Source of the DNA: Rhodobacteraceae bacterium M382
GTDB taxonomy: Bacteria > Pseudomonadota > Alphaproteobacteria > Rhodobacterales > Rhodobacteraceae
Reading direction: 5' to 3'
NCBI GenBank assembly: GCA_025141015.1
Contig: CP081098.1
Span: 3,416,501-3,480,500, forward strand
Length of the DNA stretch: 64,000 nt
The notes under the pieces were generated by a model. It saw nothing but the letters and a program-made list of their open reading frames with translations, was not told where the DNA came from and ran no database searches. The number at the start of each line of letters is the position of its first letter. The stretch's first letter is position 1. A program made the position numbers and the translations under genes. Shown here piece after piece: positions 17,896-26,168 of the stretch.

Positions 17896-18471
17896 ATGGG
17901 CAGGAAACGTATTCGCGACATTCGCCACGAAGAATTTATCGAAGCTACAATCGTCGCCGTACACGCGCGAGGGTATGCTGTTGTTACCATGGCGGAAATC
18001 GCCAGGGAGGCCGGATCATCCGCCGCCTCGATCAACTATTACTTTGGCTCCAAGGAAGGTCTGATGGAGGCCACCATGCGCCATCTGTTGCGCCTGCTGC
18101 GCAATGCTATGGCCGCTGGCTATGCCGAAGCCAAAACGCCGCGCGATCGGCTGATGGCGGTGCTGGACGCGAATTTCTCTGATTCTCTGTTCTCGGTCGA
18201 AAAATGTTCGATTTGGATGCAGTTCTGGGCCAATGCGCCCTATTCCAGGCGCCTGTCTCGGCTGCATCGGATCAATCGGGCCCGGGTTCGCAGCCATGTG
18301 TTGTCGGAACTGCGCACTCTGGTGCCCGAAGATCAGGTGGAAACCGCCCGGCTGGCCTTGCAAAGCTACATGGACGGGGTCTGGCTCGAGGCGGCGCAAT
18401 CCGCCAAACCCGTTGATCCCGCTGCCGCACGCACCGCAGCGCACAAGGTCATGGACCTGATGTTGCGGTGA
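17896..18471 (+). CDS. BetI-like TetR regulator, second copy
   Basis: 191 residues from the ATG at 17896 (MGRKRIRDIRHEEFIEA); a TTG at 17842 is an alternative. The helix-turn-helix is VTMAEIAREAGSSAASINYYFG. The ligand-binding half carries the BetI family pattern IWMQFWANAPYSRRLSRLHRIN and LQSYMDGVWLEAA. It is clearly a paralogue of BetI at 15811-16383 but differs in the recognition helix. It diverges from betT and overlaps the downstream BenE-family gene by four bases, so it may govern either neighbour. The effector is unknown; choline or a related quaternary amine is a guess from family and position. Confidence 0.82.
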   Translation: MGRKRIRDIRHEEFIEATIVAVHARGYAVVTMAEIAREAGSSAASINYYFGSKEGLMEATMRHLLRLLRNAMAAGYAEAKTPRDRLMAVLDANFSDSLFSVEKCSIWMQFWANAPYSRRLSRLHRINRARVRSHVLSELRTLVPEDQVETARLALQSYMDGVWLEAAQSAKPVDPAAARTAAHKVMDLMLR

Positions 18472-19643
18472 CCGGGAACACAGCGCCCCGCTCCGGGCAC
18501 CCGCCCCTGCAAACAGTTTCAACCGGCATCGTCGTGGCCATCGTCGGGTTCTTCAGCTCGTTTCCGATCCTGTTACAAGGGGTTGCCGCGATGGGGGCGA
18601 CCCCCGATCAAGCGGCCTCGGCCCTGATGACGGCGGCGGTGGCCATGGGCGTGACCGGTGCCGGTCTGAGCCTGTGGAAACGCCAGCCGATCAGCGTCGC
18701 CTGGTCCACTCCTGGATCTGCGCTCCTGGCCGTCAACGCCATGCCTCAGGGCGGCTTTGCCGAGGCCGTCGGTGCCTTTCTGGTCGCCGGGCTGCTGGTG
18801 GCAGTGGCCGGGTTCTGGCGTCCTTTGGGGCGACTGACGGCAATGATCCCCGGGCCGATTGCCCAATCCATGCTGGCCGGCGTGCTGCTGTCCCTGTGCA
18901 TCAAACCGTTTCAGGCCCTCGCCATCTCGCCCGCCCACGCGTTGCCAGTGATTGCGGCCTGGTTCCTGGTCGGTCGCGTCAACCGGTTGTTCGCCGTGCC
19001 CGCCGCAGTTCTGGCGGCGACGGCCGTCACAATCTGGGCTGCCGGGTTTCAAATTCCTGCTCCCCCATCGGTCCTGACCGCCCCGGTCTGGGTGAGCCCC
19101 CAGTTCTCCATCCCGGCGACCCTGAGCATTGCGCTGCCGCTGTTCATCGTGACCATGGCCACGCAGAACATTCCCGGTATCGCAGTCATGCGCAGCTATG
19201 GCTATCAACCGGATTCAAGGCCGCTGTTCACAACCGTTGGCGCAGCCAGCATGGCGTCGGCACCCTTTGGTGCCCCCGCCACCTGTCTGGCGGCCATCAC
19301 CGCCGCCATGTGCGCCAATCCCGATTGTCACCCGGATCCCAAACAGCGCTATTGGTCCGCCGTGGTCTGTGGCCTGTTTTACACATTGTTCGGCCTGTTT
19401 GCCGGTATCATCACCAGCTTTGCCGGGCTGGCCCCCAACGGATTACTGGGCACTTTGGCCGGTGTTGCCTTGCTCGGCGTCTTTGCCGGCTCTGCCCATG
19501 CCGCGCTCGAGGACCCGGAATACCGCGAAGCCGCCGCCATCACATTTGCCGTGACCGCCTCCGGCGTAACCATCCTGGGGCTCAGCGGCGCGGTCTGGGG
19601 CCTGATCGCGGGTGCCATTGTCGTGACCGCGAAACGTCGCTGA
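18468..19643 (+). CDS. benE: BenE-family benzoate/proton symporter-like permease
   Basis: 391 residues, a GTG start overlapping the upstream stop (GTGA). There are about eleven to twelve hydrophobic segments. The family core QPISVAWSTPGSALL and PIAQSMLAGVLLSLC in the first half and QNIPGIAVMRSYGY with APFGAPATCLAAITAAMCA in the second match BenE. Members import benzoate-like aromatic acids, but here the partner is a BetI-like regulator and no aromatic catabolic gene is near, so the true substrate is open. Confidence 0.85.
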   Translation: MTGNTAPRSGHPPLQTVSTGIVVAIVGFFSSFPILLQGVAAMGATPDQAASALMTAAVAMGVTGAGLSLWKRQPISVAWSTPGSALLAVNAMPQGGFAEAVGAFLVAGLLVAVAGFWRPLGRLTAMIPGPIAQSMLAGVLLSLCIKPFQALAISPAHALPVIAAWFLVGRVNRLFAVPAAVLAATAVTIWAAGFQIPAPPSVLTAPVWVSPQFSIPATLSIALPLFIVTMATQNIPGIAVMRSYGYQPDSRPLFTTVGAASMASAPFGAPATCLAAITAAMCANPDCHPDPKQRYWSAVVCGLFYTLFGLFAGIITSFAGLAPNGLLGTLAGVALLGVFAGSAHAALEDPEYREAAAITFAVTASGVTILGLSGAVWGLIAGAIVVTAKRR

Positions 19644-19658
19644 CGCGCCATCCCCCTG

Positions 19659-19717
19659 CTTCTTTCTGGTCCAAATACCTCGGGGGAGCAGCCAACGGCT
19701 GCGGGGGCAGAGCCCCC
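19659..19717 (+). repeat. Rhodobacteraceae-type 3' intergenic element with two hairpins
   Basis: A T/C-rich lead (CTTCTTTCTGGTCCAAATACC) is followed by two hairpins, GCAGCC-AAC-GGCTGC (19688-19702) and GGGGGC-AGA-GCCCCC (19703-19717). I recall this lead followed by GC-rich hairpins at many gene ends in Rhodobacteraceae, so it is probably a dispersed repeat or 3' RNA element. It lies in the gap between two converging genes. Confidence 0.5.
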
Positions 19718-19725
19718 ACCACGCC

Positions 19726-20721
19726 TCAGTCCAACTTGCGAAAGTCCTGGAACAAGCCCCGCGGCAGATACATCAGCGTCAAATCCCAATCGCCGACGTA
19801 CTCAATGCCATAACAATAGCCTTCCCCGGTCTCTTCGCCCCGGGCATACAGGTACGGCCCCGCGCCCTCAAATTCCCCACATCGTTCCTGGATCGACAGA
19901 TACTCCACACCCGTGACCTGTCCGTCATAGCTGTTTTCCCGCTCGCCCCCCAGAACGGTGAATTGTTCGTTGGGGTCAGACACGGAATACCAATGCCCCT
20001 GCAAGTGATCGAGCAGCCGGTCGGCCTCGCGCCATGGGCGCGGTTCGGCCTTGGTCAGGACGACTTCGGCGGTGGTGTCAAAAATGCCGGTCAGTTCCCC
20101 TTCGACATACAGCGGTGTGCCAGGCAGTAGCGCCCTCAACAGACCAAAGACATGCGGAGGTGTGCGCGTGTCGTCATTGACAAAGAACTTGGTCCCGCCG
20201 CCGTGAAAGGTGCAATACGGATCGCCTTCGCTGAATATCGCCGGGCAGCTCTGAAAGGTCACATTGTCGGCATAAGGCTCGCCATAGCTGGTCTGCCCGC
20301 CACCGGGCTCCTGGGCCGCAAAGGCATAGCCCGACAGGAAATGCGTGTGCTGTTTGGCCGTGGTGCCGGTATCGATCTTGATGAACCGTCCGGTTTCATA
20401 GCCCCGCGCCTCACAGTTTTCGTCGCCCACGATGGTGAAGACCTCGGATTGGACACAAAACAGGATATTCTCATCGGCGAATTCCCAGCCATCACTCCGC
20501 GCCATCATATAGTAATAGCGGTTCTTCAGATCGGACTGGATCGGGCTGCGGCACTCTTGGGCCGGAATGTTCCACCATCCTTCCGACACCCATTGATCAT
20601 CGGATTTGTACCCGATCGCCACCGCCTGCTGTTCGGATGTGTCATTGCATATTTCCAACCCGGCCCAGGCCGGACCGGACAGCACAAGACACGTAAAAGC
20701 TGCTGAAAACAAAGACCTCAT
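19726..20721 (-). CDS. DUF1036 secreted protein
   Basis: 331 residues from the ATG at 20721; the frame to 20763 adds a polar lead before the signal peptide and is not used. Signal peptide MRSLFSAAFTCLVLSGPAWA, cleaved about residue 20. The N-terminal half of the mature protein has the DUF1036 pattern: LEICNDTSEQQAVAIGYKS, EGWWNIPAQEC and RYYYMMA. The second half has a repeated aromatic/acidic character and several cysteines likely to be disulfide-bonded. Probably periplasmic; the function of DUF1036 is not known. Confidence 0.8.
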   Translation of the reverse strand: MRSLFSAAFTCLVLSGPAWAGLEICNDTSEQQAVAIGYKSDDQWVSEGWWNIPAQECRSPIQSDLKNRYYYMMARSDGWEFADENILFCVQSEVFTIVGDENCEARGYETGRFIKIDTGTTAKQHTHFLSGYAFAAQEPGGGQTSYGEPYADNVTFQSCPAIFSEGDPYCTFHGGGTKFFVNDDTRTPPHVFGLLRALLPGTPLYVEGELTGIFDTTAEVVLTKAEPRPWREADRLLDHLQGHWYSVSDPNEQFTVLGGERENSYDGQVTGVEYLSIQERCGEFEGAGPYLYARGEETGEGYCYGIEYVGDWDLTLMYLPRGLFQDFRKLD

Positions 20722-20794
20722 GCCCTGCCCCTCTGTCTCTTTTGAGGTCAGCTTATCCCCCATTGTGTTGCGCTGGCAATGCTGGCTGGCCGTG

Positions 20795-21700
20795 TCACAG
20801 TTTGGTCGCGGCGTCCGGCGGTGTGATTGCCCGGCGTTTCAATACCGCCTCGCGCCAGGTGATAAAGGTCACGGCCCCCAGGATCAGCGTGCCCCCCGCA
20901 ACCACCCAGACATCAACGGCCTCGTCAAACACCAACGCACCCAACGCCGTTGCCCAGACCAATTGCAGGAAGGTGACGGGCTGTGTCACGGCCACCGGAG
21001 CCGCCCGGAACGCCAGCGTCATGCTGTAGTGACCCGCCGTTGCAAAACAGGCGACACCAAACAGAATGCCCAGATCAGACCACGATGGTGGCACCCAGAC
21101 GGCCCAGGCAAAGGGGGCCAGCCCGATGGTGACCCAGATCGACAGCATCGCCACCACAACCGGCGGGTTGGCTGCATCCACGGTGAATTTGGCAAGCAGA
21201 TAGGAGCCACCAAACAGCACCGCAGTGACCAGCATGGCCAAATGCCCAGGAGAGATCTCGCGAAAGCCCGGACGCAGGATGATGATCGCACCAATCAGGG
21301 CCACGGCAATCGCCGCAATCCGCCGCGCCGCCAGGGTTTCCCCGAGGAACAGGGCCGCTCCGATCGTGACATAGACCGGCGACAGATAGTTCATGGCCGT
21401 GACTTCAGCCAACGGGATTTGGGTCATGGCAAAGAACCACAGGATCACCCCACCCGAATGAATGATACCGCGGCCAAAGAACAGCAGATGCATACGCGGG
21501 CTCAGCGCTGTATTGCGGATCGCCCCCAGCATCGGCAACAGGAACACCAGCCCCAGAAGATAGCGCAAGAACGCAGCCTGGGCTGGCGGCACATTTGTAC
21601 CAAGGTATTTTACCAAGGCGGTCACGGCGACAAAGTTCAACCCTGTCACCAACATCCAGACCACCCCCATGACGGGGTTTGCATGCGTGTCGGGTTTCAT
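20795..21700 (-). CDS. EamA-family (DMT) transporter
   Basis: 301 residues from the ATG at 21700; the upstream extension to 21796 is not hydrophobic in the right way and overlaps the next gene region. Ten hydrophobic segments in two EamA repeats, with AAFLRYLLGLVFLLP in the first and VTAMNYLSPVYVTIGAALFLGET ending it. The second repeat ends ALGALVFDEAVDVWVVAGGTLI. Such proteins export amino acids or metabolites across the inner membrane. It follows the LysE/ArgO gene by 109 bases on the same strand. Substrate unknown. Confidence 0.85.
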   Translation of the reverse strand: MKPDTHANPVMGVVWMLVTGLNFVAVTALVKYLGTNVPPAQAAFLRYLLGLVFLLPMLGAIRNTALSPRMHLLFFGRGIIHSGGVILWFFAMTQIPLAEVTAMNYLSPVYVTIGAALFLGETLAARRIAAIAVALIGAIIILRPGFREISPGHLAMLVTAVLFGGSYLLAKFTVDAANPPVVVAMLSIWVTIGLAPFAWAVWVPPSWSDLGILFGVACFATAGHYSMTLAFRAAPVAVTQPVTFLQLVWATALGALVFDEAVDVWVVAGGTLILGAVTFITWREAVLKRRAITPPDAATKL

Positions 21701-21809
21701 GAGATCCCTTACACCGCCTTTGATCGGCAATGTCGAGAAGAGAAACAAGTTAACAACAGTGACCGTAGCAAAATGTGATGTCCGTTTGCCAGGCACCGCG
21801 CCCAGTGCC

Positions 21810-22418
21810 TCAGATCCAGATCAACCCCAGCGCAATGGCCCACATGGTCAGGCCGATCCCGATGTCCAGCACCTGCCAGGCCCGTGGACGTGCAAAAACC
21901 GGTGCCAGAGCCCGGGCCCCATAGCCAAGCGAAAAGAAAAACGTAAAACTGGCCAGCGCAGCACCAATGCCAAACACCAATTGGCTGGGGTATTGCGCCG
22001 AAACCGACCCCAGCAACACCACCGTATCCAGATAGACATGCGGATTCAGCCAGGTCAGCGCCAGCACCGTTGCCAAGGCTGGCCACAAGGCCGGTTCTCC
22101 GCTCGCCTGCGCCTGCGCGCTGGTCAGCGCCGCCCCCCCGGTCCAACCCGACCTGAGGTTCCGGGCACCATACACGATCAAAAACACCGCCCCTCCATAC
22201 CGCATCACCTGTTCGAACCAGGGCCAGGCCATTGCCAGCGTTCCAAACCCGGTGACACCGGCCGCAATCAGCACGGCATCCGACGTGGCACAGGTCAGGC
22301 AGATCCAAAAGACATGTTGCCGCTTCAACCCCTGTCGCAAGACAAAGGCATTCTGCGCACCGATCGCCATGATCAGACTGAAACCAAGCGCAAAGCCGGC
22401 GATCAAAGATGGAGACAT
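21810..22418 (-). CDS. LysE/ArgO-family amino acid exporter
   Basis: 202 residues from the ATG at 22418 with six hydrophobic segments. The family motif GFSLIMAIGAQNAFVLRQGL is at about 8-27, and ALTWLNPHVYLDTVVLLG near 125 is the second conserved block of LysE/ArgO. It exports basic amino acids (arginine or lysine) using the membrane potential. It diverges from an ArgP/LysG-like LysR gene, the standard arrangement for this exporter. Arginine versus lysine cannot be decided from sequence alone. Confidence 0.9.
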   Translation of the reverse strand: MSPSLIAGFALGFSLIMAIGAQNAFVLRQGLKRQHVFWICLTCATSDAVLIAAGVTGFGTLAMAWPWFEQVMRYGGAVFLIVYGARNLRSGWTGGAALTSAQAQASGEPALWPALATVLALTWLNPHVYLDTVVLLGSVSAQYPSQLVFGIGAALASFTFFFSLGYGARALAPVFARPRAWQVLDIGIGLTMWAIALGLIWI

Positions 22419-22510
22419 ATGGACGGTTCCTGTGTGCGTGTTCAAAATTGACTACGGCCTCGCGTGTGCGTAATCAAATTAATTAATGTGTTCCCAGATT
22501 AGAGTTTCTT

Positions 22511-23395
22511 ATGCAGTTTGACCCCCATCAGCTCGCCGCCCTGTCCGAAGTCCTGCGTCTTGGGTCGTTCGAGGCGGCCGCCGGTCAGCTGTCGGTAACC
22601 CCTTCGGCGGTTTCCCAACGGATCAAGGCATTGGAAGACCGAACAGGGGCCGCGTTGATCCGACGGGGAACCCCGTGTATCGGCACGCCGCTGGGGATCA
22701 GATTGGCCAAACACGCCGAAGACATCGGCCTTCTGGAAGCACAATTGAGCCGGGAACTGTCCCTGGATGGCGGACCCGCGCCAGCCCGGCTGCGTGTGGC
22801 GGTGAATGCGGACAGCCTGGCCACCTGGTTTGTCGCGGCCATGGAGCAGGTGCCCGATCTGCTGTTCGATCTGGTGCTGGACGATCAGGATCACAGCGCC
22901 GACTGGCTGCGACGCGGCGCGGTCAGCGCCACGGTCTGTGCCCGTGACAAACCGGTTGCCGGATGCGACATGCACGATCTGGGAGTGCTGCGCTATGTGG
23001 CAGTCGCCAGCCCCGCATTTCACGAACGCTGGTTTGCACAGGGTGTCACGCGCGAAACGCTGGCTCAGGCACCGATGCTGACCTTCAATGCCAAAGACGC
23101 CCTGCAGCAAATCTGGCTCGACACCTACATAGGCACGAAACTGTCCCCACCCAGCCATTTTCTACCGTCTTCACATGCCTTTGTGGATGCCGCCCGGGCA
23201 AACATCGGTTGGGGCATGATGCCGTTCGCGCAGATACGTGGACATCTGAAACATGCCCGGCTGATCCCATTACTGCCCAAAGCAGACATTGGCGTGGCCC
23301 TGAGCTGGCAGGTAAACAGAATTATGGCTCCGGCGCTGAAACCCGTAACACGCGCCGTAATCGACGCGGCAACAAAAGTGCTGCACAAGGCCTGA
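22511..23395 (+). CDS. ArgP/LysG-like LysR regulator
   Basis: 294 residues. The LysR helix-turn-helix is within the first 60 residues (LAALSEVLRLGSFEAAAGQL, SVTPSAVSQRIKALEDRTG). The sensor domain begins about 90 with LRVAVNADSLATWFV, the ArgP/LysG family start. It diverges from the LysE/ArgO exporter with 92 bases between starts, including AT-rich sequence AATCAAATTAATTAATG that could hold its T-N11-A site. It should activate the exporter when cytoplasmic arginine or lysine is high. Confidence 0.88.
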   Translation: MQFDPHQLAALSEVLRLGSFEAAAGQLSVTPSAVSQRIKALEDRTGAALIRRGTPCIGTPLGIRLAKHAEDIGLLEAQLSRELSLDGGPAPARLRVAVNADSLATWFVAAMEQVPDLLFDLVLDDQDHSADWLRRGAVSATVCARDKPVAGCDMHDLGVLRYVAVASPAFHERWFAQGVTRETLAQAPMLTFNAKDALQQIWLDTYIGTKLSPPSHFLPSSHAFVDAARANIGWGMMPFAQIRGHLKHARLIPLLPKADIGVALSWQVNRIMAPALKPVTRAVIDAATKVLHKA

Positions 23396-23415
23396 GCGCA
23401 GCGCTCACCACCGAG

Positions 23416-23464
23416 CCAAGACTTTTCCAGAAAAGTCTTGGCAAAATTTTTCCTAAAAATTTTG
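23416..23464. repeat. Two adjacent AT-rich palindromes
   Basis: Two back-to-back inverted repeats: CCAAGACTTTT-CC-AGAAAAGTCTTGG (arms CCAAGACTTTTC and GAAAAGTCTTGG, 23416-23441) and CAAAATTTTT-CCT-AAAAATTTTG (23442-23464). They are far richer in A+T than the flanks. I recall the same pair at other gene ends in Roseobacter genomes, so it is probably a dispersed palindromic element. Confidence 0.6.
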
Positions 23465-23477
23465 CCGCGAGACATAC

Positions 23478-23505
23478 AAAAGCCGCCCTGTCTGGGGCGG
23501 CTTTT
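23478..23505 (-). terminator. Terminator of yebC
   Basis: AAAAGCCGCCC pairs with GGGCGGCTTTT around a short loop. Both strands end in a T-run (TTTTG), so it can serve yebC on the minus strand and the LysR gene on the plus strand. Confidence 0.85.
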
Positions 23506-23524
23506 GTTGACAGATGTCACGCGA

Positions 23525-24265
23525 TCAAAGCTGTTCCATAACCTCGTCGGAGGCTTCGAAATTGGTTGTGACGCGTTGTACGTCGTCGTCGTCTTCCAGC
23601 GCATCGACCAGCTTCATGAGCTTTTGCATGCCTTCCAGGTCCAATTCGGTTGTGGTGGTGGGCTTCCAAACCAATTTGGTCGACTCGGATTCACCCAGCG
23701 CACTTTCCAATGCATTGGAAACATCGTTCAAATCGGTGTCCGCGCAATAGATGATGTGCCCGTCATCCGAGCTTTCCACATCTTCGGCTCCCGCTTCGAT
23801 CGCAGCCTCGAACACCGCATCCGCATCACCGGCCTCAGCGCCATAGACCACTTCGCCCTTGCGATCAAACATGAAGCCAACGGATCCGGTTTCGCCCAGA
23901 TTGCCGCCATTCTTGGAGAAGGTAGAGCGTACGACCGACGCCGTGCGATTGCGGTTGTCGGTCATTGCCTCGACGATCACGGCCACACCGCTGGGGCCGT
24001 AACCCTCATAGCGGATTTCTTCGTAATCATCCCCATCACCTGCGGTCGATTTCTTGATCGCGCGGTCAATCACGTCCTTGGGGACCGATTGGGACTTGGC
24101 TTCTTTTACAGCCAGGCGCAAACGCGGGTTCTTTTCCGGATCAGGATCGCCCATTTTAGCGGCGACGGTGATTTCCTTGGACAGTTTCGAAAACAGTTTC
24201 GAGCGCGCCGCGTCCTGGCGCCCTTTGCGGTGTTGAATATTTGCCCATTTGGAATGGCCGGCCAT
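23525..24265 (-). CDS. yebC: YebC/PmpR-family protein
   Basis: 246 residues, the family length. It begins [18 protein letters not shown], the invariant YebC start, and continues with [25 protein letters not shown] in the middle domain. The very acidic surface and three-domain layout fit. YebC proteins were described as transcription regulators and are now also linked to translation through difficult peptide stretches. Monocistronic with its own terminator. Confidence 0.97.
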   Translation of the reverse strand: MAGHSKWANIQHRKGRQDAARSKLFSKLSKEITVAAKMGDPDPEKNPRLRLAVKEAKSQSVPKDVIDRAIKKSTAGDGDDYEEIRYEGYGPSGVAVIVEAMTDNRNRTASVVRSTFSKNGGNLGETGSVGFMFDRKGEVVYGAEAGDADAVFEAAIEAGAEDVESSDDGHIIYCADTDLNDVSNALESALGESESTKLVWKPTTTTELDLEGMQKLMKLVDALEDDDDVQRVTTNFEASDEVMEQL

Positions 24266-24386
24266 GGTGCGTTCCCATATTTAATTCATCTGACTGGCGC
24301 CCATATAGCCCCGAGCGCCCCCTAGGTTCAAGGCTCGCCACGATTGCAATGGTTGCCCATGCGCGCCCGCACGCTAAAGTGGCCGG

Positions 24387-26159
24387 ATGACACAAGATCA
24401 AATCATTCTTTTCTGCCTTTTTGGTGCCGTTTTCATTCTGCTGCTCTGGGGCAAGTATCGCTATGATCTGGTGGCGTTTTCAGCGTTGATGGCGGGCGTC
24501 GTTCTGGGCGTTGTACCGACCAAGGAAGCGTTTTCAGGCTTTGGCCATCCCGCGACACTGGTTGTGGCGCTGGTGCTGATCGTTTCCGCAGGGCTGGTGC
24601 GCTCCGGCGCGGTGTTTCTGATCACCCGGACATTGGTTGATGCCTCTCGTGGGCTGGGCGCGCATATCGCGCTGATGGGCGGGATTGGCGCGGTGTTATC
24701 GGCGTTCATGAACAATGTCGCCGCCTTGGCGCTGTTGATGCCTGTGGACATGCAGACCGCACGCAAGGCCGGTCGGGCACCGGGGCTCAGCCTGATGCCG
24801 CTGTCGTTTGCCACCATTCTGGGCGGCATGGCCACGCTGATCGGCACGCCCCCCAACATCATCATCGCCGCCATCCGGGGCGAAGCGACCGGCACGCCCT
24901 TTGCCATGTTCGACTTTGCACCCGTGGGCGGCATTGCCGCGCTGGCTGGATTGGCCTTTGTGGCGCTGATTGGCTGGCGTTTCATTCCGGCGCGGGATGA
25001 TTCCGGCGATAGCTCCAGCGCATTGGCCCAGTATATTGCAGAGCTGACCATTCCCGCAGACTCCCCGCTGATCGGCAAACGGCTGGCCGAACTGGACAGC
25101 GATGCGGAACAGGCCGATGTTGCCCTGCTGGGGTTGATCCGGGATGGTAAACGCCGCTATGGGCGCGCCGCCAACGCGGTTCTGCGCGCCGAAGACACGC
25201 TGGTGATCGAGGCAGTCCCCGAAGCGCTGGACGAATTTCGCGCCGCATTGTCGCTGGGATTTTCCGATGCGCAGCGGCAGGAAAAGGTGACGGCCGCAGG
25301 CGAAGGTCTCGACGTGATCGAGGTGGTGGTCCCGGAAACCGCCCGGATTGCCGGGCGCACGGCCCAAGGTCTGGGGCTGGCCTGGCGCCAAAGCACTGTG
25401 TTGATGGGAATTTCACGCCAGGGGCGGCGCATCACCAAACAAATGCGCAAGACAGAAGTGATGCCCGGCGACATTCTGTTGCTGTTGTGCCCGCGCGACA
25501 GGGGTCCGGATGTAACCGAATGGCTGGGCTGTCTGCCCCTGGCCGAACGGGGACTGGCGGTGACCGCCAATGAAAAGGTCTGGCTGGCGATCGGACTGTT
25601 TGCGGCGGCCGTTGCGGCGGCCAGCTTTGGGTTGCTGTATCTGCCGGTGGCGCTGGGGTTGGTGGTGGTGGCCTATGTGTTGACCAAGATCCTGCCGATT
25701 GCGGGATTGTATGACCATGTGGAATGGCCGGTTGTGGTGTTGTTGGGCTCGATGATCCCGCTGGGGGCGGCGCTGGACAGCTCGGGCGGGACGCAGTTGA
25801 TTGCCAATGCGTTGATCGGACTGACCCAGGGGTTGCCGGCCTGGGCAGTTCTGACCGTGCTGATGGTGGTGACCATGACCCTGTCGGATGTCTTGAACAA
25901 CACCGCGACCACCATTGTCGCGGCCCCTGTCGGTATTCAGATGGCAACAACCCTGGGCGTGTCCCCCGATCCGTTTCTGATGGCGGTGGCGGTGGCGGCT
26001 TCGGCGGCGTTTCTGACCCCGATCGGGCACAAGAACAACACCCTGATCCTGGGCCCCGGAGGGTATCAGTTTGGCGATTACTGGCGTATTGGCCTGCCGC
26101 TGGAGGTGCTGATCGTCGCCGTTTCGATCCCGGCCATTCTGGTCTTTTGGCCGATGTAG
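24387..26159 (+). CDS. SLC13/DASS-type anion permease with two TrkA-C domains
   Basis: 590 residues. Hydrophobic segments occupy about 1-200 and 400-590. Between them two RCK/TrkA-C domains are visible: LIGKRLAELDSDAEQADVAL with AEDTLVIEA, and IAGRTAQGLGLAWRQSTVL with MPGDILLLLC. The transport motifs are paired: SFATILGGMATLIGTPPNII in the first half and SDVLNNTATTIVAAP with AFLTPIGHKNN in the second. Substrates in this family include di- and tricarboxylates and sulfate; the soluble domains suggest nucleotide or ligand gating. It stands alone, converging with the AraC gene. Confidence 0.9.
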   Translation: MTQDQIILFCLFGAVFILLLWGKYRYDLVAFSALMAGVVLGVVPTKEAFSGFGHPATLVVALVLIVSAGLVRSGAVFLITRTLVDASRGLGAHIALMGGIGAVLSAFMNNVAALALLMPVDMQTARKAGRAPGLSLMPLSFATILGGMATLIGTPPNIIIAAIRGEATGTPFAMFDFAPVGGIAALAGLAFVALIGWRFIPARDDSGDSSSALAQYIAELTIPADSPLIGKRLAELDSDAEQADVALLGLIRDGKRRYGRAANAVLRAEDTLVIEAVPEALDEFRAALSLGFSDAQRQEKVTAAGEGLDVIEVVVPETARIAGRTAQGLGLAWRQSTVLMGISRQGRRITKQMRKTEVMPGDILLLLCPRDRGPDVTEWLGCLPLAERGLAVTANEKVWLAIGLFAAAVAAASFGLLYLPVALGLVVVAYVLTKILPIAGLYDHVEWPVVVLLGSMIPLGAALDSSGGTQLIANALIGLTQGLPAWAVLTVLMVVTMTLSDVLNNTATTIVAAPVGIQMATTLGVSPDPFLMAVAVAASAAFLTPIGHKNNTLILGPGGYQFGDYWRIGLPLEVLIVAVSIPAILVFWPM

Positions 26160-26168
26160 CACACCGCC

